From assembly GCF_006547145.1 (NCBI RefSeq), contig NZ_CP041244.1, positions 5,270,001 to 5,334,000 on the forward strand: DNA of 64,000 nt, in the 5' to 3' direction. Below the pieces are notes generated by a model. It saw only the letters and a program-made list of their open reading frames with translations, had not been told where the DNA came from and did no database searches. Of the stretch, positions 16,860-24,586 are shown in pieces (position 1 is the first letter of the stretch; each line of letters opens with the position of its first letter). The position numbers were made by a program, and so were the translations under genes. The DNA comes from Actinomadura sp. WMMA1423. GTDB lineage: Bacteria > Actinomycetota > Actinomycetes > Streptosporangiales > Streptosporangiaceae.

Positions 16860-18632
16860 TCAGGCCAAGAAGACACGTGTGTAGTCGTAGCCGGCGGTGG
16901 TCGGGAGGAAGTAGGCGCCGCGGAGGCGGGCGGAGCGGAAGAGGGTCTGGGACCGGTCGAGGAGGGGGATGATCGCGGCGTCCTCCATGATCTTCTGGTC
17001 GGCCTGCTGCCAGTAGCCGGCGGCGCGCTGGGCGTCGGGGGCGGTGAGGGCGCTGTCGATGAGGGCGTTGACCTGCGGGTTGTCGTAGCCGCCGTAGTTG
17101 GTGGAGCCCGGGCCGTAGCCGCGTCCGTCGAAGAGCGGCTGGATGATCGAGCGGCCGTTGTTGCCGTACCAGTCGGGGACCCAGCCGGGGGCGGCGATGT
17201 CCCACTTGCCCTCGCGGGCGCGCGCGGGCGTGGTGAGGGTGCTGGAGTAGAAGGAGCCGCCCGAGTCGGGGGTCAGTTCGGTCTTGACCCCGCAGGCGTC
17301 GAGGTTCTCGGCGATCGACTGGGCGATGAGCTTGTGGACGCTGTTCGTCCGGTACGGGAACTTCAGCGTGATCCCGAGGCGGTCGGCCCTGCTGAGCAGA
17401 TCGCGGCATTTGGCGGGGTCGCCGGACTCGGAGGGCGTGGGGTAGTGGTCGACGGGCGCGTATCCGGAGTTCCCCGGCGGGATCACCGTGTGCAGCGGCT
17501 TCGCCACCGACGGCCCGCCGACGATCTTGATGAGGGCGCTGCGGTCGATGGCGTACTCCAGCGCCTGCCGGACCGCCCGGTCGCCGAGCGCGCCGCGGTT
17601 GCGGGGGCTGCGCGTGTTGAACACCAGGTACGGGCTGTTGTTCGGGGTCTCCCTGATGGCGAAGCGCGGGTCGTCCCGCAGCCGCGGGATCGCCGACGTC
17701 GGGACGGGCTGGTCCCACGCGAGGTCGGCGGTGCCCTGCTCGATCTGCTGCTGGACGGTCTCCGGCGAGTCCTGCCCCAGCGTGATCTGGATCTTCGCGA
17801 CGTGCCGTTCGCGCAGCGGGTCCGAGCCGGCCTGCCACGCCGGGTTGTGGGTGAGCAGGTAGGAGATGCCCGGCTTGTAGTCGGTGATCTGGTACGGGCC
17901 GTCGGAGACGGTGTGCTGCCGGAACTCGGCGCTGTCGGGGACGTAGCGGTCGTACTCCTGCGGCGCGGCGGCGGCGACCGGCAGCGACAGCAGGTTGAGG
18001 AAGTCGCTGGCGGGGCGCTTCAGCTTGAAGACCAGCGTCCGCTCGTCCTTGGCGCGGACGCCCTCGAAACCGTGGTCGCGCTGGTAGGCCGCGATCGCCC
18101 GGGCGTTCTTCGCGTCGACGGAGCCGTAGCCGCGGCAGAACGCGTCCATGCCCTTGAGGGTGGAGATGTAGTAGCCCTTGGCGGAGGACGGCGAGGCGGG
18201 GTTGCACAGCCGTTCGAACCCGCGGACGAAGTCCTGGGCGGTCACCGGCCGCGGCGGATTGGTGTTCCACCGGACGCCCTCGCGCAGCCGGACCGTGTAG
18301 GTGCGGCGGTCCTTGCCGATGTCGCCGTTCTCCCGCGTCGGGATCCGCTCGGCGACGTCGGGCCGGACGGGGACCGTCTCCTGGAAGTCGTTGGACGCCC
18401 GGTTCCCGAACAGCGTCCGGGCGAACGTGCGGGCGAGCCCGTACGCGCCGACGCTGGCCACGGACGCGGGGTCGAGGTGCTCGACGTCGGACGAGCCGAC
18501 GATCCGCAGCGTGCCGCCCTCGCGGGAGGCGCCCTCCGCCGTCGCGCCGTCACCCCCTCCGGCGCATCCGGCGAGCCCCATCACAAGGCCCGTCAGCCCC
18601 GCCGTCACCTTGATCATCTCGCGTGCCGTCAC
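16860..18632 (-). CDS. ABC transporter substrate-binding lipoprotein, family 5 (oligopeptide/nickel type)
   Basis: The 590-residue protein is an extracytoplasmic solute-binding protein of the SBP_bac_5 family. A lipoprotein signal peptide ends in Leu-Ala-Gly-Cys with the lipidated cysteine at residue 23. The family body includes LRIVGSSDVEHLDPAS, VRLREGVRWNTNPPRPVTAQDFV and VRQALEYAIDRSALIK. No permease or ATPase genes adjoin it, so it is either an orphan receptor or works with a system encoded elsewhere. GTG 18632 has GAGGTGA upstream. The ligand cannot be read from the sequence. Confidence 0.92.
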   Translation of the reverse strand: MTAREMIKVTAGLTGLVMGLAGCAGGGDGATAEGASREGGTLRIVGSSDVEHLDPASVASVGAYGLARTFARTLFGNRASNDFQETVPVRPDVAERIPTRENGDIGKDRRTYTVRLREGVRWNTNPPRPVTAQDFVRGFERLCNPASPSSAKGYYISTLKGMDAFCRGYGSVDAKNARAIAAYQRDHGFEGVRAKDERTLVFKLKRPASDFLNLLSLPVAAAAPQEYDRYVPDSAEFRQHTVSDGPYQITDYKPGISYLLTHNPAWQAGSDPLRERHVAKIQITLGQDSPETVQQQIEQGTADLAWDQPVPTSAIPRLRDDPRFAIRETPNNSPYLVFNTRSPRNRGALGDRAVRQALEYAIDRSALIKIVGGPSVAKPLHTVIPPGNSGYAPVDHYPTPSESGDPAKCRDLLSRADRLGITLKFPYRTNSVHKLIAQSIAENLDACGVKTELTPDSGGSFYSSTLTTPARAREGKWDIAAPGWVPDWYGNNGRSIIQPLFDGRGYGPGSTNYGGYDNPQVNALIDSALTAPDAQRAAGYWQQADQKIMEDAAIIPLLDRSQTLFRSARLRGAYFLPTTAGYDYTRVFLA

Positions 18633-18737
18633 GGTGTCACCTCACTGACTCGGAACCTGGCGCGCAGTAACCGGCGGTGTCACAGTAGGGCCAGAGCGTG
18701 ACAAAGGGCCGGTACATCACCGTTTCTCTACAGAAGT

Positions 18738-18780
18738 AAGGACGCCCTGACAGTGGGGTGTCCACTGCCAGGGCGTCCTT
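18738..18780 (-). terminator. Terminator of the ino1 transcript
   Basis: An inverted repeat has arms at 18738-18756 and 18762-18780 (19 bp, one mismatch) and a 5-nt loop. It lies in the 257-bp gap between ino1 and the binding-protein gene, both on the minus strand. Confidence 0.75.
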
Positions 18781-18889
18781 TGGCGACTTTGTGATCAGGC
18801 TCTCAACGACTCGGAAACCGTGTCCCACCTGGGAGACCGGACCTTGAACCGCCGATGGGGAGGCGCTGACCGGCGAGTTGTCCCGCGAT

Positions 18890-19969
18890 CTAGCGCTCGA
18901 CCTCGCCGCGGATGAACTTCTCCACCGCGTCGTGCGCCTGGTCGTCGTTGTACTGCTCCGGGGGCGACTTCATGAAGTAGGAGCTGGCCGACAGGATCGG
19001 GCCGCCGATGCCGCGGTCCTTGGCGATCTTCGCGGCGCGGACGGCGTCGATGATGACGCCGGCGGAGTTCGGGGAGTCCCAGACCTCCAGCTTGTACTCC
19101 AGGTTGAGGGGCGTGTCGCCGAACGAGCGGCCCTCCAGCCGGACGTAGGCCCACTTGCGGTCGTCGAGCCACGGCACGTGGTCGGACGGACCGATGTGCA
19201 CGTCCGCCTTCGCCATCTCGTGCGGGATCTGCGAGGTGACCGACTGCGTCTTGGAGATCTTCTTGGACTGGAGCCGCTTGCGCTCCAGCATGTTCATGAA
19301 GTCCATGTTGCCGCCGAAGTTGAGCTGGTACGTGCGCAGCAGCTCGACGCCGCGGTCCTCGAACAGGCGGGCCATGACGCGGTGCGTGATGGTGGCGCCG
19401 ACCTGGGACTTGATGTCGTCGCCGACGATCGGGACGCCCGCCTCGGTGAACTTGGCCGCCCACTCGGGGTCGCTGGCGATGAACACCGGCAGCGCGTTCA
19501 CGAACGCGACCTTGGCGTCGATCGCGCACTGGGCGTAGAAGCGGTCGGCCTCCTCCGAGCCCACCGGCAGGTACGACACCAGGACGTCGACCTCGGCGTC
19601 CTTCAGCGCCTGCACGACGTCGACCGGCTTGGCGTCGGACTCCTCGACCATGTCCAGGTAGTACTCGCCAAGGCCGTCAAAGGTGTGCCCGCGCTGGACG
19701 GTCACGCCGGTCGGCGGCACGTCGGCGAACTTGATGGTGTTGTTCTCGCTGGCGTGGATGGCCTCGGACAGGTCCATCCCGACCTTCTTGGCGTCCACGT
19801 CGAACGCCGCCACGAACTCGACGTCGCCCACGTGGTAGTCGCCGAACTGGACGTGCATCAGGCCGGGAACCCGCGTGTCGGGGGCCGCGTCCTTGTAGAA
19901 CTCGACGCCCTGGACGAGCGAAGAGGCGCAGTTGCCCACACCCACGATGGCTACGCGCACCGAACCCAT
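18890..19969 (-). CDS. ino1: Inositol-3-phosphate synthase
   Basis: The 359-residue NAD-dependent enzyme converts glucose 6-phosphate to inositol 3-phosphate, the precursor of mycothiol and phosphatidylinositol in actinomycetes. It has the N-terminal dinucleotide motif VAIVGVGNCASSLVQG, a PVGSEEADRFYA segment, GDDIKSQVGATITHR and NFGGNMDFMNM, all typical of the short actinobacterial form. It sits just downstream of a PadR regulator on the same strand (68 bp), the same arrangement as in Streptomyces. The PadR operator described below may therefore control both genes. Confidence 0.95.
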   Translation of the reverse strand: MGSVRVAIVGVGNCASSLVQGVEFYKDAAPDTRVPGLMHVQFGDYHVGDVEFVAAFDVDAKKVGMDLSEAIHASENNTIKFADVPPTGVTVQRGHTFDGLGEYYLDMVEESDAKPVDVVQALKDAEVDVLVSYLPVGSEEADRFYAQCAIDAKVAFVNALPVFIASDPEWAAKFTEAGVPIVGDDIKSQVGATITHRVMARLFEDRGVELLRTYQLNFGGNMDFMNMLERKRLQSKKISKTQSVTSQIPHEMAKADVHIGPSDHVPWLDDRKWAYVRLEGRSFGDTPLNLEYKLEVWDSPNSAGVIIDAVRAAKIAKDRGIGGPILSASSYFMKSPPEQYNDDQAHDAVEKFIRGEVER

Positions 19970-20037
19970 CCGGTTGCTCCTTCTCTTTTGCGGAACATGT
20001 GGTGATTAACCCGCCCCCGAGGGCGCCGGGCCACCGC

Positions 20038-20661
20038 TCAGCGGCCCTCGTCCCGAGGCATGTCCTGGTCAATTCGCTTAGCTGACTGTGCTTGCTGTTC
20101 CTGCTCTGCCCGCTCGCGCCCGATGAGCTCGTTGAGCCACCGGACCTCCCGCTCGACCGACTCCAGCCCGTGGTTCTGCAGCTCCAGGGTGTAGGAGTCG
20201 ACCCGTTCGCGGGTGCGCGCCAGGGCGGCGCGCACGCTCTCCAGGCGCTCCTCCAGCCGGCTGCGCCGGCCTTCGAGGATCCGCAGCCGGACGTCGGCGC
20301 GGGTGTGCGAGAAGAAGGCGAAGTGCACGCCGAACCCCTCGTCCTCCCACGAAGCCGGCCCGGCCTCGGTGAGGAGCTGCTGCAGGCGCTCCTTGCCGTC
20401 GGCGGTGAGCTTGTAAACGATCTTCGACCGGCGGCTCTGCAGTGCCAGCGGCGTGTTCGGCTCCTCCGGCCGGTCCTCCATGATCAGCCCGTTGGACAGG
20501 AGCTGCTTGAGGCACGGGTAGAGCGAGCCGTACGAGAACGCGCGGAACATCCCCAGCAGGGTGTTGAGCCGCTTGCGCAGCTCGTAGCCGTGCATCGGGG
20601 ACTCGTGCAGCAGCCCGAGCACGGCGAGCTCCAGCACGCCCGCGCCCTTCTTGGCCGCCAT
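20038..20661 (-). CDS. PadR family transcriptional regulator
   Basis: The 207-residue repressor-type protein has the PadR winged helix (LELAVLGLLHESPMHGYELRKRL ... FSYGSLYPCLKQL) in the first 90 residues. A C-terminal Vir-like coiled-coil dimerisation part follows, rich in Arg/Glu (RLEERLESVRAALARTRERVD). ATG 20661 was chosen; the longer frame adds residues without homology. The upstream gap carries a large palindrome of the PadR operator type, so autoregulation is likely. Co-orientation with ino1 suggests that it controls inositol-phosphate synthesis, which is inference. Confidence 0.92.
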   Translation of the reverse strand: MAAKKGAGVLELAVLGLLHESPMHGYELRKRLNTLLGMFRAFSYGSLYPCLKQLLSNGLIMEDRPEEPNTPLALQSRRSKIVYKLTADGKERLQQLLTEAGPASWEDEGFGVHFAFFSHTRADVRLRILEGRRSRLEERLESVRAALARTRERVDSYTLELQNHGLESVEREVRWLNELIGRERAEQEQQAQSAKRIDQDMPRDEGR

Positions 20662-20696
20662 GTCGTCCCTCTTCCGCAGATGCCGATGTCTCGATC

Positions 20697-20732
20697 CGAT
20701 GTATCGAGCGAATGTATCGGCTCGATACATCG
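20697..20732. promoter_or_regulatory. PadR-type palindromic operator
   Basis: Arms CGATGTATCGAGC (20697-20709) and GCTCGATACATCG (20720-20732) form a perfect 13-bp inverted repeat, with a 10-bp spacer holding a third half-site ATGTATCG (20712-20719). PadR proteins bind ATGT...ACAT palindromes. It lies 36 bp upstream of the padR start codon. Confidence 0.8.
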
Positions 20733-20970
20733 ACAAGATACGTACCCCGGGGCCCTGCTGGCAAGTGGCGATCTACCTGGGGCGCCGCGGGGCACCCCGC
20801 CGGGCGTAGCGCGAATGCGGCGATTTCAGGGTGTATGTGGTGGAAATGTGTCAAAGTTGCGTCCTGGAACCACCTGGCCGTGTCGCACGACCCCGATCCC
20901 CGGACAGCCCTGGGACGGCAACCGAGTGAGGAGGATCCGCCGGTCCTTCGGGGGGCGCTGACCAGCCGGG

Positions 20971-21108
20971 ATGTCCGCCGCCGAGCACACGCTCCCCCCG
21001 CTCACCAGCCCGCACAGTACTCTTCGGACGGCGCAGAGCCGCAACAAGGGCCGGGAGCCCCCCGGCCCTCGGCAACAACCGTTGTCCCCTGTTGATGAGG
21101 TCGCGTGA
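20971..21108 (+). CDS. Possible 45-residue leader ORF of the first PBP
   Basis: An ATG at 20971 opens a 46-codon frame ending PVDEVA, whose TGA overlaps the GTG start of the PBP gene (GTGA). The second PBP has a similarly placed small ORF ending PVDEAA. Matching position and ending suggest translational coupling, but coding evidence is weak and there is no good ribosome site before the ATG. The surrounding 20733-21104 otherwise holds only the divergent promoters of padR and this PBP. Confidence 0.3.
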   Translation: MSAAEHTLPPLTSPHSTLRTAQSRNKGREPPGPRQQPLSPVDEVA

Positions 21109-24100
21109 GTAATCCAAGCCAGCCCCGACCGGAACCCGGGTCGCAGAGGCCGGGCGGGCAGCAGAACCCCCGTCCCGGCGATTCCGGCGACCCCGGCTTC
21201 CCGAGCGCCCCCCGAGAGCCCGCCGGAACCAACCCCGCGGGCGCGTCCGGCACGCCCCCGAACCCCGCCCCGCCGGGAACGGCGGAGGGGCCCGGGTTCA
21301 GGGGCGGCCCAGGTGGGAGCCCGGGCCCGTTCGGCGGTCCCGCGCCGGCCGCGTCCATGCCGCCCGTCCCGCCGAGCCCCGTTCCGCCGTCCACCGGACG
21401 CCACGCCGCCCCGGGCGCGCAGGGCGGAGCCCCGGGCGCGCAGGGCGGCCCAGGCGGGGCGCCGGGCCAGGGGACGTTCGGCGGCCCCGCCGGCAGCGGC
21501 GGCCCCGGAGGAGTCCCCGGCCAGGGCGGGTTCGGCGGCCCAGCAGCACCCGGTGGCAACGGCAGGCCTGGTGGCAACGGCGGACCTGGCGGATTCCAGC
21601 CGCCGGGCGGCGGCCCCGGTGTGGGCAACGCACCCGGCGCTTCGCCTCCGGGCCACGGCATGCCGGCCGGGCCGGGCATGGGCGGCGGCAGGCACGCGAT
21701 GGGCGGTCCTCCCGCCCTTCCCGCCCCGCCCGGCGGCCACGCGGCTCCGGGGATGGGGGCACCGGGCGGTCCCGGGTTCCCGAACCCGTCCGGCATGCCC
21801 GGACGAGGGGCCCCGGGTGCGCCCGGCGCGGGCGGAATGGGGCCGCCCGTCGGATTCGGGACGCCGGGGATGCCCGGGGCGACCCCGAAGCCGGGCGTGC
21901 GCGAGAAGCTCGGTGAGCTCGGGAAGGCCGGGCAGGAGCTCGGCACGAAGGTGACCGCGAAGTTCCGCGGCCGCGGCGTGCGCGCCGCCAACCGCACGGG
22001 CGGACCCGGCGGCCCGGGCAGGCCTGGTGGGCCCGGAGGTCCCGGCGGCCCGGGAGGCCCCATGGGCCCCGGACGGCAGGGCCCGCCCGGGAAGAAGGGG
22101 TTCCTCGGCCATCTGCGCTCCCGGGAGACGGGCTGGCGCCGGTTCATCCCGTCCTGGAAGGTCGTGGGCGGCTTCTGCGGTCTCGGCCTCGCGGCGTTCG
22201 TCACGATGATCTGGGTCGCCTACGCCAACACCCCGACCCCGAAGGAGCCGACGGTCGCCGGCGTCGAGGACCAGGCGTCGATCTTCTACTACACCGACGG
22301 CTCGGAGATCGGCCGGATCGGCAAGAAGCGGCAGAGCGTCGAGCTGGCCAAGATCCCGCCGAACGTCCAGAACGCGGTGCTGGCGGCGGAGAACCGCAGC
22401 TTCCGCACCGACCCCGGCTTCTCGGTCAAGGGCACGACGCGGGCGGTGTGGGACAACCTGACCGGCGGCTCGGGCGGCGGCTCCACGATCACCCAGCAGC
22501 TCGCGAAGAACTACTACTCCGACCCGAACAACCGGACGGTCAGCCGGAAGTTCCAGGAGCTGTTCATCTCGCTGAAGCTGGAGGACGAGCACTCCAAGGA
22601 CGAGATCCTCAAGCTCTACCTGAACACCATCTACTTCGGCCGCGACACCTACGGCATCCAGGCGGCGTCCCGCGAGTACTTCGGCACCGACGTGTGGAAG
22701 CTGACGCCCGACCAGGCGGCCCTCCTCGGCGGCATCATCCAGAACCCCAACCGCGACCCGGGGGCCAAGGCCAACCAGGCGTGGGTGACCGGCAGGTACC
22801 AGTACACGCTCAACGGCATGGTCTCCATGGGCAAGCTCAGCCGGGCCGAGGCCGACAAGTACATCAAGCAGGGCGTGCCCAAGATGCGGAAGGCGGGCAC
22901 CAGCGACCAGCTCTACGGCGGCCAGCGCGGCTACATGCTGATGCGCGCCAAGACGGAGCTGGGCCGGATGAACATCGACACCAAGGAACTGACGACCCAG
23001 GGTCTGCGGATCTACACGACGTTCGACCGCAAGAAGATGGCGCAGGCCAAGAAGGCGGCCGAGCACACCGTCCCGCAGGTGAACCCGAAGAAGCTCGCGA
23101 AGAAGAAGATCCGCGTCGGCCTGGTGTCGGTGAACACCGCGAACGGCGAGGTCGTCGCGTTCTACGGCGGCCCCGACTACCTGGACCAGTCCTTCGACAA
23201 CGTGTGGCAGGGCTCGGCGCAGGCCGGGTCGGCGATGAAGCCGTACGTGCTCGCCACGGCGCTGAAGCAGAACTACAGCCTGAAGAGCCTCGTCGAGGGA
23301 CGCTCGAACACGCCGATCGGCCCGGACGGCAGCGTGGTGCCCAAGGGCACCCACGGAGCTGTGGTCATCCGGAACAGCCACGACGTCGGCCCGGCGATCA
23401 ACCTGATCACCGCGACGAAGGACTCGGTCAACACCGCGTTCATCCAGCTGATGGGCAAGGTCGGCATCGAGGAGGCGATGAAGACCGAGGAGGACGCCGG
23501 CATCGCGTCCGACCTGCTGGAACCGCACAAGTGCTGCCTGAACCTCGCGCTCGGCGTCAACAACATCCGGCCGATCGAGCAGGCGGCGGGGTACGCGGTC
23601 TTCGCCAACGGCGGGATGTACCACCAGCCGCACGTGATCCGCGTGGTCAAGAAGTCGGACGGCAAGACGGTGCGGCTGCGGCCCACCTACGAGAAGCGGC
23701 GGGTCTTCAGCCCGAAGGTCGCCGCGGACGCGACGTACGCGATGCAGCAGGTCGTCAAGAGCGGGACCGCGACGGCGGCGGCGCTGCCGGACGGGCGGGA
23801 GGCCGCGGGCAAGACCGGTACCACCGACCGCAACGTCTCCTCGTGGTTCGTCGGGTACGTCCCGCAGATGTCGACCGCGGTGACGATCTACAACGACGCG
23901 CTCGGACCGGACGGCAAGAAGAAGTCGGTCATCCTGCCGGGGATCGGCGAGGTGGAGGGCGGCACGATCCCCGCCCGCATCTGGCGCTCCTACATGTCGA
24001 ACGCGGTGCAGGGGATGGACCCGCAGGCGTTCCCGCCGCCCGCGTGGGGCGGGATCGAGCAGAAGTGGGCCAAGCCGCCGGAGAAGAAGAAGGAAGAGGA

Positions 24101-24377
24101 CGGCAAGCCGCCGTGGTGCAACACCCCGGTCGGCAAGTTCGACCCGCGCTGCCAGGACGGCAACGGCGGCGACCAGGGCGACAAGCCGCCGTGCCAGGCC
24201 CCGTTCCAGAACGGCGACTGCGACCCGAACAAGCCGCCGAGCAACCCGCCGCCGCGGTGGTGGTGCCAGCTCCACCAGGGCGACCCCGCCTGCCGCGGGC
24301 GCAGGGGCGGCCGGGGAGCCCAGCCCCAGAGCGAGAGCCTCAGCCCTCTGAAACTGCTGACCAGGCCGCCCGAATGA
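21105..24377 (+). CDS. Class A penicillin-binding protein (glycosyltransferase/transpeptidase)
   Basis: The 1090-residue bifunctional enzyme polymerises and crosslinks peptidoglycan. A cytosolic Gly/Pro-rich, collagen-like extension of about 340 residues precedes one membrane helix near 352-375. The GT51 domain shows AENRSF near residue 428, GGSTITQQLAKNYY and LNTIYFGRDTYG. The transpeptidase domain has Ser-Ala-Met-Lys near 709 (SxxK), Ser-Val-Asn near 777 (SxN) and Lys-Thr-Gly-Thr-Thr near 903. The tail is Lys/Pro-rich with paired cysteines. Glu-Asn replaces the common Glu-Asp at the GT51 signature. GTG 21105 has GAGG 4 bases upstream. It is paralogous to the next gene. Confidence 0.95.
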   Translation: MSNPSQPRPEPGSQRPGGQQNPRPGDSGDPGFPSAPREPAGTNPAGASGTPPNPAPPGTAEGPGFRGGPGGSPGPFGGPAPAASMPPVPPSPVPPSTGRHAAPGAQGGAPGAQGGPGGAPGQGTFGGPAGSGGPGGVPGQGGFGGPAAPGGNGRPGGNGGPGGFQPPGGGPGVGNAPGASPPGHGMPAGPGMGGGRHAMGGPPALPAPPGGHAAPGMGAPGGPGFPNPSGMPGRGAPGAPGAGGMGPPVGFGTPGMPGATPKPGVREKLGELGKAGQELGTKVTAKFRGRGVRAANRTGGPGGPGRPGGPGGPGGPGGPMGPGRQGPPGKKGFLGHLRSRETGWRRFIPSWKVVGGFCGLGLAAFVTMIWVAYANTPTPKEPTVAGVEDQASIFYYTDGSEIGRIGKKRQSVELAKIPPNVQNAVLAAENRSFRTDPGFSVKGTTRAVWDNLTGGSGGGSTITQQLAKNYYSDPNNRTVSRKFQELFISLKLEDEHSKDEILKLYLNTIYFGRDTYGIQAASREYFGTDVWKLTPDQAALLGGIIQNPNRDPGAKANQAWVTGRYQYTLNGMVSMGKLSRAEADKYIKQGVPKMRKAGTSDQLYGGQRGYMLMRAKTELGRMNIDTKELTTQGLRIYTTFDRKKMAQAKKAAEHTVPQVNPKKLAKKKIRVGLVSVNTANGEVVAFYGGPDYLDQSFDNVWQGSAQAGSAMKPYVLATALKQNYSLKSLVEGRSNTPIGPDGSVVPKGTHGAVVIRNSHDVGPAINLITATKDSVNTAFIQLMGKVGIEEAMKTEEDAGIASDLLEPHKCCLNLALGVNNIRPIEQAAGYAVFANGGMYHQPHVIRVVKKSDGKTVRLRPTYEKRRVFSPKVAADATYAMQQVVKSGTATAAALPDGREAAGKTGTTDRNVSSWFVGYVPQMSTAVTIYNDALGPDGKKKSVILPGIGEVEGGTIPARIWRSYMSNAVQGMDPQAFPPPAWGGIEQKWAKPPEKKKEEDGKPPWCNTPVGKFDPRCQDGNGGDQGDKPPCQAPFQNGDCDPNKPPSNPPPRWWCQLHQGDPACRGRRGGRGAQPQSESLSPLKLLTRPPE

Positions 24378-24427
24378 ACCGGCCGGCCCTCCCGAACCGA
24401 ACCGTCCACTGGAGATAGGGGTGTGAC

Positions 24428-24586
24428 ATGGAGCATCCTTGCGAACTGCCGCACGCCGGCGTCCCTGACCGCGTGCGTCGAACCGTCCCGATGAAGGTGA
24501 GCCTTGCCTCAGCGGCCCCTTCCGCACCGGAGGCGCAGTACGCTCGGACGACGCACAGCCGTCCCCCAGTTGATGAGGCCGCGTGA
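24428..24586 (+). CDS. Possible 52-residue leader ORF of the second PBP
   Basis: ATG 24428, with a GGAG/AGGGG-rich stretch upstream, opens a 53-codon frame ending PVDEAA. Its TGA overlaps the GTG start of the second PBP. It mirrors the small frame before the first PBP in position and C-terminal sequence. It may be a translated leader coupled to the PBP or only a by-product of the duplicated 5' region. Confidence 0.35.
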   Translation: MEHPCELPHAGVPDRVRRTVPMKVSLASAAPSAPEAQYARTTHSRPPVDEAA

